From DAITAZ01 sp036824045 (GTDB lineage Bacteria > Pseudomonadota > Gammaproteobacteria > Burkholderiales > Rhodocyclaceae), in the NCBI GenBank assembly GCA_036824045.1, contig DAITAZ010000002.1, positions 62,001 through 126,000 on the forward strand: a stretch of DNA of 64,000 nt, written 5' to 3'. Numbering within the stretch: the first letter of the stretch is position 1; each line of letters starts with the position of its first letter. A program made the position numbers and the translations under genes. The notes beneath the pieces are model-generated. The model was given only the letters and a program-made list of their open reading frames with translations. It had not been told where the DNA came from and did no database searches. This document shows positions 19,877 to 29,851 of the stretch, one piece after another.

Positions 19877-21142
19877 TTATTTGGCAAGGGCTCTTGGTGG
19901 GTACTTACGTTCAACGTAAGCATCAACTATCGCGCGAAACTCCCCCCCGATATTCTCACCCTTCAGCGTGAGCGCACGCTCACCATCAATGTACACCGGT
20001 GCCACAGGGACTTCGCCCGTCCCGGGCAAGCTGATGCCTACGTTCGCATGCTTGCTCTCCCCGGGGCCATTCACCACGCACCCCATCACGGCAAGCGTCA
20101 TGTTCTCGACACCTTCATAACGCTCGCGCCATGCGGGCATCTGATCTCGGACGTAAGACTGGATATCCTGAGCAAGCTGCTGAAAATACGTGCTGGTCGT
20201 TCGGCCACAGCCTGGGCACGCCGCTACTTGGGGCGTAAACGCCCTCAGCCCCATGCTCTGCAGTATCTCCTGAGCAACGACCACCTCTTGCCGCCGATCT
20301 CCACCGGGCTCAGGAGTCAGTGAAACCCTGATCGTATCGCCAATGCCCTCCTGCAGCACCACAGCCAAGGCGGCTGTCGACGCGACGATACCCTTTGACC
20401 CCATGCCGGCCTCGGTCAAACCCAGGTGCAACGGATACTGACACTGTCCTGCCAACTCGCGATAAATCGCAATCAGGTCCTGCACCCCGCTCACTTTGCA
20501 CGAGAGCACAATCTGGTTAGCGGGCAAACCGAGCTCTTCTGCGCGTTTGCCGCTCTCCAACGCGGATGTGACCATCGCTTCGCGCATCAACTCTTTCGCA
20601 CCAAGTGGCGTTTTCCGCCTGGCGTTCTCATCCATCATCCGCGCGAGCAGATCCTGATCCAGGCTTCCCCAGTTGACACCAATACGCACCGGCTTGTTAT
20701 GCAAGCATGCGATTTCAATGAGCTGGGCAAACTGCTCATCCCGTTTGGCGCCTTTGCCAACGTTGCCCGGGTTGATACGGAGTTTGTCCAAAGCGTCCGC
20801 GCAAGCCGGGTTATCCCCCAAGAGCTTGTGCCCATTGAAATGGAAATCCCCGACCAGTGGAACGTGGATATCCATCTTCAACAATTGCTCCCGGATCTCC
20901 GGAACCGCTGCGGCGGCCTCCCTGGAGTTGACGGTGATCCGGACCAACTCCGACCCAGCCCGCGCCAATTGCCCGATCTGGACAGCCGTGGCGATTACAT
21001 CCGCCGTGTCGGTATTGGTCATGGACTGAACCACGACGGGCGCACCACCGCCCACCACCACTGAGCCAACTCGCACCGCGTAGCTCCTGCGGCGCGCAAT
21101 TGGCGCATCCTGATCCATCAGCAGCACACCTTCCCCCATCAT
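19877..21142 (-). CDS. ispG: 4-hydroxy-3-methylbut-2-enyl-diphosphate synthase IspG
   Basis: 421-residue [4Fe-4S] enzyme of the MEP isoprenoid pathway; it converts methylerythritol cyclodiphosphate to HMBPP. The TIM-barrel part contains [10 protein letters not shown] and [10 protein letters not shown]. The Fe-S part has CPGCGRT and a third cysteine in GCVVNGPGE. The start overlaps the rodZ stop as ATGATG, with AAGGTGG just upstream, so the two are coupled. Confidence 0.96.
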   Translation of the reverse strand: MMGEGVLLMDQDAPIARRRSYAVRVGSVVVGGGAPVVVQSMTNTDTADVIATAVQIGQLARAGSELVRITVNSREAAAAVPEIREQLLKMDIHVPLVGDFHFNGHKLLGDNPACADALDKLRINPGNVGKGAKRDEQFAQLIEIACLHNKPVRIGVNWGSLDQDLLARMMDENARRKTPLGAKELMREAMVTSALESGKRAEELGLPANQIVLSCKVSGVQDLIAIYRELAGQCQYPLHLGLTEAGMGSKGIVASTAALAVVLQEGIGDTIRVSLTPEPGGDRRQEVVVAQEILQSMGLRAFTPQVAACPGCGRTTSTYFQQLAQDIQSYVRDQMPAWRERYEGVENMTLAVMGCVVNGPGESKHANVGISLPGTGEVPVAPVYIDGERALTLKGENIGGEFRAIVDAYVERKYPPRALAK

Positions 21143-22137
21143 TCCACCTTAAGGCGGGCAACCATGCCCTTGATATGGGGCTGCAGGTCCACGGGCTTGC
21201 CCGCGTAGTTCAACGTCACACCATTGGCATTGCCAACAATTAGGGACATTGCCCCCTCACCATCGACGACCTGAGTGGAACCCGGAGCGTTCAGCTTGGA
21301 AAACAGCACTTTTCCCTTTCCGTCCCGAACCTCCACCCATGACTCCTGAGAAAAAGTCAGTGTCAGGCGCTTGGTTCCCGGGGCAGCAACCGTTCCCGCC
21401 CCATCCGGAAGCGAGGGAGCGGGAAGCGGAGCAACCGTTGACGGTGGCACTGGAGAGGACGCAACCGGAGGTGGCGCCACACTCACGGGAGCAGCCGGTT
21501 CAATCGCAGCGGGAGGAGCCGAAGGTGGCGCCGTAACAGGAGCCGCAGGCGTTGCGACCGGCGCGCCTACCTGCGCAGAAGGTGACCCAGCACTATCATT
21601 CCCCGAGGCAGTCCCAGGGGCAGAAACAACAGGCGGAGTCGGGGGAAGCACGTTTTCTCCCTTCTCGGCCCGCGTACCTTGCCCCGAAAGTGATTCAGCC
21701 GGAGGCAATCCCTGCTGCACCGGCCGGTACCAATCCAGATACCATCCCAGCGCTGCAGCTCCAGCCACGAGCACCACCAATGCCACGGCGGGAGCGAGTC
21801 CTTTACGCTCGCTATCGAGTTCGGGAAGGCGCCCCCTGGCGTTTGAAACAGGTTCGAGCTCGACACGGACGCCCCCTTCCGGCGCATCCAGATGAGCGAG
21901 CAAGCTTTCTGCGTCTACACCCAGAAAACGCGCGTAGTTCCGCACGAACCCCCGCGCAAAGGTGGGCCCCCTCAGCCGATCAAACTGGTTGGCCTCGATC
22001 GCCTGAATCTGACGCACACTCAACTTGATGGCGTCTGCCACCTCCTCGACGGTCTTGCCTTGAGCCTCACGGGCCCGCCTCAAGGAGATGCCTGGCTCGC
22101 CGTCCACCCCAGGCAGTGCATTGATGATCTCAGTCAT
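21139..22137 (-). CDS. rodZ: RodZ-type cell-shape/helix-turn-helix membrane protein
   Basis: 332 residues. An N-terminal helix-turn-helix ([19 protein letters not shown]) is followed by one membrane helix ([21 protein letters not shown]), a Pro/Ala/Ser-rich periplasmic linker of about 110 residues and a C-terminal DUF4115 domain ([20 protein letters not shown]). RodZ links MreB filaments to the cell-wall machinery. I chose the ATG at 22137, which overlaps the pilW stop by 8 bases, over an in-frame GTG at 22146. Confidence 0.9.
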   Translation of the reverse strand: MTEIINALPGVDGEPGISLRRAREAQGKTVEEVADAIKLSVRQIQAIEANQFDRLRGPTFARGFVRNYARFLGVDAESLLAHLDAPEGGVRVELEPVSNARGRLPELDSERKGLAPAVALVVLVAGAAALGWYLDWYRPVQQGLPPAESLSGQGTRAEKGENVLPPTPPVVSAPGTASGNDSAGSPSAQVGAPVATPAAPVTAPPSAPPAAIEPAAPVSVAPPPVASSPVPPSTVAPLPAPSLPDGAGTVAAPGTKRLTLTFSQESWVEVRDGKGKVLFSKLNAPGSTQVVDGEGAMSLIVGNANGVTLNYAGKPVDLQPHIKGMVARLKVE

Positions 22138-22930
22138 ATTTCCCACTGGTCAGTGCTTCAAACTCGGGAGTTCCGGCAAAACGCCGACGCAATTGGGACG
22201 CATAGCCTGCCTCGCTTTGGCGGTTGCCCAGCCGGCGCTCAATCCGCGTAGCGAGCCAAAGGGATTCCGCATTGGGCTCATCCTTGGCCATGACTTCGCC
22301 AATCAACTGCCGCGCCTGCCGGTAGTCCCCCTTTCGGTACTGAACATCAGCCATCAGAAACAAGGCTTGGACACTTCCAGGGTTGTGTACAAGCGCATAC
22401 TGAAGATGGCGTTCAGCCTGATTCACGTCCTGAAGCATCAACGCACACAACGCGGCATTCGTGAAAGGGCGGGCGGGCGCCGGGTTGTAGGGGTTGCGCG
22501 CAGCCACCACCAGCCGCTCGATCCCATCCCGAGGCGCCCCGTTTTTGCACAGGAACCAGCCAAAGTTGTTGTTGATCTCCGGGTCGTCCGGGGCCAGCCG
22601 CAAAGCCTCCTGAAAGTGTTCGCGAGCCATGCCAGGTTCCCCAACAGCCATATGCACAAGCGCCTTCAGATTGTGCGCCGGAGCATAACGGCTATCAAAG
22701 CCCAACGCTTTCCGTGCCTCATCCAACGCCACCGACAATCGGGAGTCCTGCAAGTAGGCAAGCCCCAATTCGGTGTGGGACTGAGCCCGACTGCGCGCAT
22801 CTTTCGCCACTGGCGCCGGCGCCGGCAGCGGTTCAGTGACAACTGGGGCGTTACTCCGCCGCCCGCCCAGAGAGTCGCAGCCGGCCATCAGCAACGGAAC
22901 CATCAGAGCGAGTATCAGAACATGTTTCAC
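22130..22930 (-). CDS. pilW: Type IV pilus biogenesis lipoprotein PilW/PilF
   Basis: 266 residues. A lipoprotein signal ends in LMAGC (cysteine 18) and TPR repeats fill about residues 45-230. PilF/PilW pilots the PilQ secretin to the outer membrane. The GTG start at 22930 overlaps the rlmN stop (TAGTG) and has GAGG 8 bases upstream. It is the usual gene between rlmN and rodZ. No other pilus gene is in the window. Confidence 0.88.
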   Translation of the reverse strand: MKHVLILALMVPLLMAGCDSLGGRRSNAPVVTEPLPAPAPVAKDARSRAQSHTELGLAYLQDSRLSVALDEARKALGFDSRYAPAHNLKALVHMAVGEPGMAREHFQEALRLAPDDPEINNNFGWFLCKNGAPRDGIERLVVAARNPYNPAPARPFTNAALCALMLQDVNQAERHLQYALVHNPGSVQALFLMADVQYRKGDYRQARQLIGEVMAKDEPNAESLWLATRIERRLGNRQSEAGYASQLRRRFAGTPEFEALTSGKYD

Positions 22931-24018
22931 TAAGCCAACCTCTGCAACGGAACAACCCTTCTTTCAGAGCGCTTTGAGCGGTCCTGAACCTGTCCCGCCA
23001 ATTGCCCGCATGCGGCATCGATTTCATCGCCCCTGGTCTTGCGGGTAGTAGTGACGATGCCGGCAGCCATCAGCATTTCGGCAAAGCGCCGGGTTCGTTC
23101 CGCTGATGAGCGCCTGAATCCGCCCTGAGGAAACGGATTGAACGGAATGAGATTGAACTTGCAGGGCACATCCCTGACCAGTGCAATCAGTTGGCGAGCG
23201 TGTTCATCAAGATCATTGACGCCGTCGAGCATCACATACTCGAACGTTACAAAGTCACGGGGCGCGCGATCAAGATACCGCGTACATGCCGCCAACAGCT
23301 CCCTCAGGGGATACTTCATGTTGATGGGCACGAGACGGTCGCGCAGGGCGTCGTTCGGGGCATGCAGCGACACAGCCAAGGCCACGGGCATCTCATCCCG
23401 CAGTCGATCCATCGCCGGCACAATCCCCGAGGTGGAAACCGTTACCCGTCGCCGCGACAGCCCGTACGCGTGGTCGTCCAGCATCAACCGCAGCGCCGCA
23501 ACAACATTGTCAAAATTGGCCAACGGTTCGCCCATCCCCATCATCACCACATTCGAAATGATCCGTTCGCCATTTCCCAGCGCTCCCAGCTGCCGGTTGG
23601 CGTGCCAGAGCTGCCCGATGATCTCCGCCGTTGAAAGGTTTCTGTTGAAGCCCTGCTTCCCGGTAGAGCAGAACGCGCAGTCCAGAGCGCACCCGGCCTG
23701 AGAAGACACACACAAGGTGCCCCGCCCGGTCTCCGGGATGAACACCGTCTCTACCGCATTGCCGGCACCAACGTCCAGCAGCCATTTCCGCGTGCCGTCC
23801 GCTGACTCGCTATCCCGAAGCACCGGAGGCGCGGAAATGAAAGCTTGCTCAGACAACCAACCGCGCATGCTCTTGGCAATGTCGCTCATCTGCTCGAAAT
23901 CACTGGCACCAAAGCGATGCATCCAGCGCAACAGCTGCCGCGCCCGAAAAGGCTTCTCGCCACGGGCAGCGCACCACTGAATCAAGCCATCCGCATCGAA
24001 ATCGAGCAAATTCTGCAT
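22930..24018 (-). CDS. rlmN: Radical SAM methyltransferase RlmN (23S rRNA A2503 / tRNA A37)
   Basis: 362 residues. The radical-SAM motif CALDCAFC has its cysteines at 110, 114 and 117. [12 protein letters not shown] is the SAM-binding glycine segment, and the C-terminal part has the family's substrate cysteine region ([16 protein letters not shown]). The enzyme makes 2-methyladenosine at A2503 of 23S rRNA and at A37 of some tRNAs. It is 52 bases downstream of ndk, as in many betaproteobacteria and gammaproteobacteria. Confidence 0.96.
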   Translation of the reverse strand: MQNLLDFDADGLIQWCAARGEKPFRARQLLRWMHRFGASDFEQMSDIAKSMRGWLSEQAFISAPPVLRDSESADGTRKWLLDVGAGNAVETVFIPETGRGTLCVSSQAGCALDCAFCSTGKQGFNRNLSTAEIIGQLWHANRQLGALGNGERIISNVVMMGMGEPLANFDNVVAALRLMLDDHAYGLSRRRVTVSTSGIVPAMDRLRDEMPVALAVSLHAPNDALRDRLVPINMKYPLRELLAACTRYLDRAPRDFVTFEYVMLDGVNDLDEHARQLIALVRDVPCKFNLIPFNPFPQGGFRRSSAERTRRFAEMLMAAGIVTTTRKTRGDEIDAACGQLAGQVQDRSKRSERRVVPLQRLA

Positions 24019-24070
24019 GGGGGTCCGTTTGGCTGCACCGGCTACGAACCACCAGTGCAGCCAGAATCGA

Positions 24071-24496
24071 TCAGCGAGAGTAGACGTTCATGCCCGGGAA
24101 GAAGAAAGCGACTTCCACCGCCGCGGTTTCGGCAGCGTCCGAGCCATGCACCGCATTGGCATCGATGGACTCCGCGAAGTCAGCGCGAATGGTGCCCGCA
24201 GCAGCCTTCTTGGGATCGGTGGCCCCCATCAGCTCGCGGTTCTTGGCGATGGCACCCTCGCCTTCCAGCACCTGGATCATCACCGGGCCGGAGGTCATGA
24301 AGGAAACCAGATCCTTGAAGAAGGGGCGCTCCTTGTGCACAGCGTAGAACTGCCCGGCTTCCTGCTCGGACAAATGGGCCATCTTGGCGGCGATCACTTT
24401 GAGGCCAGCGTCTTCGAAGCGCTGGTAGATCTTGCCGATCACGTTCTTGGCGACGGCATCGGGCTTGATGATGGAAAGCGTGCGTTCAACGGCCAT
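24071..24496 (-). CDS. ndk: Nucleoside diphosphate kinase
   Basis: 141-residue enzyme that balances nucleoside triphosphate pools by phosphate transfer through a histidine. Active-site His117 lies in NAVHGSD. The opening [14 protein letters not shown] is typical. CGGAG lies 8 bases before the start. It leads the ndk-rlmN-pilW-rodZ series and has a plausible promoter at 24548-24556. Confidence 0.97.
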   Translation of the reverse strand: MAVERTLSIIKPDAVAKNVIGKIYQRFEDAGLKVIAAKMAHLSEQEAGQFYAVHKERPFFKDLVSFMTSGPVMIQVLEGEGAIAKNRELMGATDPKKAAAGTIRADFAESIDANAVHGSDAAETAAVEVAFFFPGMNVYSR

Positions 24497-24547
24497 GAAT
24501 CAACTCCGGTAAGAGAAACGAAAAAATCGAAAACAGCTTAACTTTCC

Positions 24548-24556
24548 ATTTTAACA
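24548..24556 (-). promoter_or_regulatory. Putative extended -10 promoter element for ndk
   Basis: On the minus strand TGTTAAAAT forms an extended -10 (TG-N-TAAAAT) about 52 bases before the ndk start. No clear -35 element was found. Confidence 0.4.
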
Positions 24557-24592
24557 GGCTTTGGCTGCTCACATGAGGTTCCGCCAATGAAC

Positions 24593-24616
24593 AAAGCCCG
24601 GCATCAGCCGGGCTTT
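24593..24616 (-). terminator. Terminator after the dctPQM operon
   Basis: AAAGCCCGGC and GCCGGGCTTT form a 10-bp stem with a 4-base loop, 28 bases after the dctM stop. On the minus strand it is followed by TTTGTTC only in part (the stem itself ends in T3, then GTTC), so the U-tract is short. Confidence 0.7.
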
Positions 24617-24643
24617 GAGTCGGACAACGCCTACGGACGCGCG

Positions 24644-25927
24644 CTACATCATTCCCAACATGCGGGGGAACCACAAAGACAGGGCAGGCCAGTAGGTCAC
24701 AACCACCAGGAACGCGAGCATCGACAGTAGCCACGGCCACACCGCCACCGTAAGTTCCGTGATACCCATCTTGGTGATACCGGAGGCCACATAGAGATTC
24801 AGACCAACCGGAGGATGGCACATGCCCACTTCCATGTTCACCGTCATGATGATGCCGAAATGGACAGGGTCGATGCCCAGCTTGATCGCGACGGGGAAGA
24901 GAATCGGCGCGAAGATCAGCACGATGCTCGACGGCTCCATCACATTGCCCGCGAGCAGCAGCAGAATGTTGACCGCCAGGAGGAAGGCAATCTGCCCGAG
25001 CCCCTTATCCAGCATCCAGTCTGCCAAAGTCTGCGGAATGTTCTCGTTGGTCATGATGAACGAGAACAGAACGGCATTCGTGATGATGTACAGCAACATC
25101 GCGCTCATGTTGGCCGAGTTGAGGAGGACCTTCGGCACATCTTTCAGCGACATGTCCCGATAGACGAACACCGCCACGATGAACGCATACACCGCGCTCA
25201 TCGCTGCCGCTTCGGTCGGCGTGAACATTCCCGTATAGATCCCGCCCATCACCACCACGATCAGGAACAGACCCCAGATCGAGTTCTTGAAGGCCTCTGC
25301 GCGCTCACCCCAGCTCGCGCGTGCCTGGCGCGGATAGTTGTTCTTCCAGGCCCGGTAGAACGTGACTCCGCCCAAGGTGGCAGCCAAGGCCAATCCTGGC
25401 ACCACCCCTGCCATGAACAACGCGCCAACCGAGGTGTTGGTCGCAACCGAGTACATCACCATCACGATCGAAGGCGGAATCAGGATGCCAAGCGCACCGG
25501 AGGTGGAGATCACCCCTGCCCCGAACCGATTTGGGAATCCGGCTTTGACCATCGCCGGCAGAAGAATGGAACCGATCGCCACCACCGTTGCCGGGCTGGA
25601 GCCCGAAACGGCTGCGAACAACGCACAGGCGAGCACGCCCGCGAGACCCAGGCCACCATGCCAATGCCCCACCATCGAGGTGGCGAAGTTGATCATCCGT
25701 CGCGCCACCCCGCCGTGCGTCAGAAAATTGCCCGCGAGGATGAAGAACGGGATCGCCATGATCTCGAACTTCTCGATCCCGGTAAAAAGCTTGAGGGCAA
25801 CCGATTCCAGCGGAACCTGCGTCATGGTGAACAGGAACGTCAGAACCGTCAGACCGAGGGAGATGGAAATCGGCATCCCCGTCAGCATCAAGGCAAACAG
25901 CAGGCCAAAAATAATCAAGGCGTTCAT
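24644..25927 (-). CDS. dctM: TRAP transporter large permease DctM
   Basis: 427-residue inner-membrane protein with about 12 membrane helices, of the DctM/IT superfamily. It begins IIFGLLFALMLTGMPISISLGL and contains GSSPATVVAIGSILLPAM and a late MEPSSIVLIFAPILFP segment, both family features. It is the ion-coupled channel of the TRAP transporter. It overlaps dctQ by 4 bases. Confidence 0.95.
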   Translation of the reverse strand: MNALIIFGLLFALMLTGMPISISLGLTVLTFLFTMTQVPLESVALKLFTGIEKFEIMAIPFFILAGNFLTHGGVARRMINFATSMVGHWHGGLGLAGVLACALFAAVSGSSPATVVAIGSILLPAMVKAGFPNRFGAGVISTSGALGILIPPSIVMVMYSVATNTSVGALFMAGVVPGLALAATLGGVTFYRAWKNNYPRQARASWGERAEAFKNSIWGLFLIVVVMGGIYTGMFTPTEAAAMSAVYAFIVAVFVYRDMSLKDVPKVLLNSANMSAMLLYIITNAVLFSFIMTNENIPQTLADWMLDKGLGQIAFLLAVNILLLLAGNVMEPSSIVLIFAPILFPVAIKLGIDPVHFGIIMTVNMEVGMCHPPVGLNLYVASGITKMGITELTVAVWPWLLSMLAFLVVVTYWPALSLWFPRMLGMM

Positions 25928-26628
25928 TTGCGGCCTCCCTGCCCATCGGCACCGTCGTCGCCCAACTGGACATGCTTCAGATCGTGGGGATGAAGGTTGT
26001 CGCCCATGGCGTAGGGGTCTACGTCCACGGGAACACTGTCTTCCTCAATCCCGTCCACGTGCCCGTGGTCGTGATGGGGCAGCTCTCCTGTGCGGATGAA
26101 TGCGTAGGTGACCTGCAGGAACCGGAAACACATGAGGTAGGAGCCGAACGGGATGGCGCTATAGACAATCCACGTTGGCCACTCCAGGTCTGGCGTGGTC
26201 GGCCCCTCGGGTATATCCGTCAGATCTTTGCCCAGCCACGAGAACACCGCGTGATGCGCCCCGTTCTCCCATACAAAGTGCGCCCCCAGCGAGCCGACGA
26301 TCCCGGTGAACAGCGCTCCAGCCAACAAGCCGAATATGATGAAGCGGCTACGGTTCTTGTCGTTGAGCCGATTGATGAGCACATCGACGCCCACGTGAAT
26401 GCCAGTCCGTACGCCGTAGGCGGCACCGAATTTGGCCATCCACACAAACATGATGATGCAAAGCTCCTGAGCCCAACTGGTGTTCAGGCTCAGCAGCCAG
26501 TCTTGCAGGCCGGGAATGGCATACCCGGCGAGGTAGCGATGGACGACCGCCGCAAAAATGATCAAGGTTGCGCCGCCTATGAGGAACGTGATCAGTAGTT
26601 CCTCCAGGCGATCAAGCACGCGCATCAT
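25924..26628 (-). CDS. dctQ: TRAP transporter small permease DctQ
   Basis: About 234 residues with four membrane helices: LITFLIGGATLIIFAAVVHRYL, LCIIMFVWMAKFGAAYGV, FIIFGLLAGALFTGIVGSLGA and one near IVYSAIPFGSYLMCF. A long His/Asp-rich cytoplasmic tail follows. I chose the ATG at 26628 because GGAGGAG sits 6 bases upstream; a longer frame opens at 26688. DctQ forms the membrane complex with DctM. Confidence 0.9.
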   Translation of the reverse strand: MMRVLDRLEELLITFLIGGATLIIFAAVVHRYLAGYAIPGLQDWLLSLNTSWAQELCIIMFVWMAKFGAAYGVRTGIHVGVDVLINRLNDKNRSRFIIFGLLAGALFTGIVGSLGAHFVWENGAHHAVFSWLGKDLTDIPEGPTTPDLEWPTWIVYSAIPFGSYLMCFRFLQVTYAFIRTGELPHHDHGHVDGIEEDSVPVDVDPYAMGDNLHPHDLKHVQLGDDGADGQGGRK

Positions 26629-26724
26629 GCGTTTCTCCTCCGCGTTCGCACGCTCTGCCGCCAGTGTCCCGGCGGGAGACGAAATCAACCGGGGAGGAGC
26701 GGTGCTCCTTCCCCGAGACCCACA

Positions 26725-27729
26725 TTACAGCTTGGAGGGATCGAACTCCGTTTCCTTGTAGATCGCCTGGATGAGCTCCTTGCCGATCCGGCCTTCCATC
26801 TTCTGATGCACCGGCACGAGCGCTTTCTTGAATGCCATGCGCTCCTCCTTTGTCGGCACATAGACTTGGGTTTTGCCGCTCTTCTTCACCCCGTCCAGAG
26901 CCTTTTCGTTGTCCTTTTGGGCGATCTCGTTGGCGAACGCGGTGGCGTCCTTCATCGCCAGGGTCAGTTGCGAGCGAACGTCAGCCGGGAGTCCTTCCCA
27001 GAACTTCTTGTTGGTAATGACCGCGTACCCCAGATAACCATGATCGGTCACCGTCAGGTGCTTTTGCACCTCATGCATCTTCTGGGTGAAGAGATTGGAG
27101 TGAGGGTTTTCGGTACCATCCACCACCCCGGTCTGGAGCGCCTGATAGACCTCGGAGAACGCCATTACCTGCGGAATGCCGCCCAGAGAACGTATCTGCT
27201 CCTCCAGCACTTTGGAGGACTGGATCCGCAATTTCTTGCCCTTCAGATCAGCGGGCAGCTTGATCGGCGTGTTGGCCGAGAATGACTTAAACCCGTTGTC
27301 CCAGTACGCGAGACCAACAATGCCTTTCGGCTCCAGCTTGTTCAGGATGCCCTGCCCAACCGGACCCTGGGTGACCTTGTGCAACTCCGCGTAGCTATCA
27401 AAGATGAAAGGCAGGTCGAAAACTTCAAATTCCTTCACGCCCAGAGGTCCGAACTTGGCCAGAGAGGGCGCGAGCATCTGAACGGCGCCTAGCTGCAGCG
27501 CCTCCAGTTCCTCCTTGTCCTTGTACAGCGCACTGTTGGCGTAAACCTCGACCTTGACCTTGCCCTTGGTCAGTTCGGCGGCGCGCTTGGCGAAGTACTC
27601 CGCGGCCCGACCCTTGGGTGTATCCTGCGCCACCACGTGACTGAACTTGATCACAATTGGATCGGCGGCAACAGCAAGCGGTGCAAGCAGCGATGCAAGC
27701 AGACCAAGCAGCAAGGAACGGCGTTTCAT
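26725..27729 (-). CDS. dctP: TRAP transporter solute-binding protein DctP
   Basis: About 334 residues. A signal peptide (LLLGLLASLLAPLAVAA) is followed by a DctP-family periplasmic binding protein. GKKLRIQSSKV carries the arginine that pairs with the substrate carboxylate in this family, and YQALQTGVVDGTENP is a further signature. The substrate is probably a C4-dicarboxylate, judged from the family and the regulator next door. Two ATGs are adjacent (27732 and 27729); AGGAG spacing favours the second. It is the first gene of dctPQM, divergent from dctSR. Confidence 0.92.
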   Translation of the reverse strand: MKRRSLLLGLLASLLAPLAVAADPIVIKFSHVVAQDTPKGRAAEYFAKRAAELTKGKVKVEVYANSALYKDKEELEALQLGAVQMLAPSLAKFGPLGVKEFEVFDLPFIFDSYAELHKVTQGPVGQGILNKLEPKGIVGLAYWDNGFKSFSANTPIKLPADLKGKKLRIQSSKVLEEQIRSLGGIPQVMAFSEVYQALQTGVVDGTENPHSNLFTQKMHEVQKHLTVTDHGYLGYAVITNKKFWEGLPADVRSQLTLAMKDATAFANEIAQKDNEKALDGVKKSGKTQVYVPTKEERMAFKKALVPVHQKMEGRIGKELIQAIYKETEFDPSKL

Positions 27730-27761
27730 CATCTCTCTCCTCTATCTCAATAAGGAATCTG

Positions 27762-27774
27762 TTGGCGCAATGCG
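27762..27774. promoter_or_regulatory. 13-bp palindrome in the dctP/dctS intergenic region, candidate operator
   Basis: GGCGCA-A-TGCGCC is a perfect palindrome with one central base. It lies about 30 bases upstream of dctP, between the transporter and its presumed regulator. It may be a DctR binding site. A second, weaker inverted repeat (ACCGA-AA-TCGGT) is at 27829-27840. Confidence 0.4.
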
Positions 27775-27853
27775 CCCCTTTGGTGCAGGGATTCTCTTGC
27801 GCGGGGGCGTGGGTGGGAATTGTGGATAACCGAAATCGGTCAAGCACCGCGCA

Positions 27854-29851
27854 ATGAAAGTCTCCCCCACTGGCGAAGTCGACCTGCCGGCAAGACCTGC
27901 CGTCTACCGGGCAGCCCCGCCGCGCTGGGTCTGGTTGCTGCCAAGGGTAGCGGCTGTTCTGGTTGTGATCAGCGTCGCAGGGCTGCTGTGGTTGTTGCAC
28001 CGCTCAGAGCGGGAGGAGCAGCGCGCGTCACTGATCAGCGACCTGTTGTGGGTCGAGCAAAATCTTCGTTTCCAGCTCAGCCGGGATCAAGACAGCCTGC
28101 GCCAGCTTGTGGAGGCAGCAAACCTTCCTCCGCACTCCCTGGAACAACAGGACTCCAGGATGCGGTTGTTGCTGGCCCAGAAGTCCGGCTTGGTGAGGAT
28201 TGCGTTGGTGGATATGGAAGGGCGGATCCGTTACTCCCACCCGCCGATTGCCCGTGTCGACGACCCCACCGGGCTCGACAGCATGGATGTCACGAAGGCT
28301 GCCCACGAAGCCCAGCGCCTGGCCCAGCCCATCTACCGGATGCTGCGCCGACACCCCGACGGTGACAGCAGCTTCCAAGTGCACATCCCCGTGTTTTCCT
28401 CCGGTCGTTACATCGGCGGCGCCATTGGCATGTACTCGGGAAAGGAATTGCTGGCGCAGTTTGTCCCTTGGTGGTTCGCGCAGCGCTACCAGGTCGCCCT
28501 GGTCAACATGGATGGCGAAATCCTCGCGCGTAAATCCAACCTTGCCGACAATCCCTCGGATCTCAGCTACAGCCTGCCGTTCGATCCGCCCGGGCTAGGC
28601 CTGTTGCTCAAGGCCACGGCTTACCGCAGCGAGACCCGCCTCCTCCCGGCCCTGTTGGTGACCGTAATCGTGCTGCTCTCGGTCACCATCGTCTGGAGCC
28701 TGCGCTCCTTGCGCAGACATATGAGCCGCAGTCTGCGGGCGGAAGAAGCGCTCAGGGAACAGCATGCCTTCCGCAAGGCCATGGAGGATTCATTGCACAC
28801 CGGCATGCGTGCGCGGGATCTGGCGGGCAGGATTACCTACGTCAATCCGGCGTTCTGCGAGATGGTGGGGTTCAGTGCTGACGAATTGATCGGCCGCGGC
28901 CCTCCCATGCCCTACTGGGCGCCCGAGGAAATCGAAGACACGCAGGCGCTGCACGCCCAGGTACTGCGAGGCGAAGCCCCTGCCGAAGGTTTCGAAATCC
29001 GGCTGATGCGCAAGAACGGAGAACGGTTTGACGCCCTGATCTACGAAGCCCCGCTGATCGACAGCGCTGGCCGGCACACTGGCTGGATGGGTTCGGTACT
29101 CGACGTTACCGAGCGCAAGAGAGCCGAGGAGTTCAACCGACAACAGCAAGAGCGGCTACAGGCCACCGCGCGCTTGGTCACAATGGGGGAGCTGGCTTCC
29201 TCGCTCGCGCATGAACTAAACCAGCCCCTCTCGGCCATTGCCAGCTACAACACCGGCTGCCTCAACAAGCTCGAATCGGGCGAGTTCACTCCCAGCGAAC
29301 TGATGGATGCGCTCGCCAAACTCGGACGCCAAGCCCAGCGGGCTGGACAGATCCTTCACCGCATGCATGGCTTTGTCAGGCGCTCCGAACCGAAGATGCA
29401 GATCTGCAAGGTAAGCGAAATCATCGATGATGCGGTGCTTCTTTCCGAGCCCGAAGCGCGTCGCCGTCACATCCGCATCGAGGCAAATCTGCCCGACGCT
29501 CTACCACCGATACAGGCGGACCCGGTGATGATTGAACAAGTTTTGCTCAACCTCATTCGTAACGGCATGGATGCAATGGCTGCCATGCCCCCGGCGGCGC
29601 GGAAACTGCACATCACCGCATGCATCAGCGAAGGCATGATTCAAGTCAGCGTTGCCGACGAAGGCGCAGGGATATCTCCTGATATCGCCGCACGGCTTTA
29701 TGCGCCATTCTTCACCACCAAGGCCGAGGGGATGGGAATGGGACTGAACATCTGTCGCTCGATCGTCGAATTGCACAGGGGCCGATTGTGGTTTGAAACC
29801 AACCCTGGTGGAGGCACCTTGTTTCACTTCTCGCTGCCAATGGAAACATGA
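27854..29851 (+). CDS. dctS: DctS-type sensor histidine kinase for C4-dicarboxylates
   Basis: 665 residues. TM1 (about 25-45), a periplasmic sensor region (about 50-255) and TM2 (LLPALLVTVIVLLSVTIVWSL) come first. A PAS domain follows at about 310-410, then the dimerisation domain with His453 in LAHELNQPL, and an ATPase domain ending GMGMGLNICRSIVELH. This layout matches DctS of Rhodobacter. It overlaps dctR by 4 bases and diverges from dctPQM, which supports the dicarboxylate assignment. Confidence 0.85.
   Translation: MKVSPTGEVDLPARPAVYRAAPPRWVWLLPRVAAVLVVISVAGLLWLLHRSEREEQRASLISDLLWVEQNLRFQLSRDQDSLRQLVEAANLPPHSLEQQDSRMRLLLAQKSGLVRIALVDMEGRIRYSHPPIARVDDPTGLDSMDVTKAAHEAQRLAQPIYRMLRRHPDGDSSFQVHIPVFSSGRYIGGAIGMYSGKELLAQFVPWWFAQRYQVALVNMDGEILARKSNLADNPSDLSYSLPFDPPGLGLLLKATAYRSETRLLPALLVTVIVLLSVTIVWSLRSLRRHMSRSLRAEEALREQHAFRKAMEDSLHTGMRARDLAGRITYVNPAFCEMVGFSADELIGRGPPMPYWAPEEIEDTQALHAQVLRGEAPAEGFEIRLMRKNGERFDALIYEAPLIDSAGRHTGWMGSVLDVTERKRAEEFNRQQQERLQATARLVTMGELASSLAHELNQPLSAIASYNTGCLNKLESGEFTPSELMDALAKLGRQAQRAGQILHRMHGFVRRSEPKMQICKVSEIIDDAVLLSEPEARRRHIRIEANLPDALPPIQADPVMIEQVLLNLIRNGMDAMAAMPPAARKLHITACISEGMIQVSVADEGAGISPDIAARLYAPFFTTKAEGMGMGLNICRSIVELHRGRLWFETNPGGGTLFHFSLPMET

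Noticed and set aside
24815..25993. 392-codon open frame on the plus strand
   Set aside because: It is antisense to dctM, very rich in His, Arg, Asp and Gln, and resembles no protein family; it is a by-product of the dctM codon pattern.
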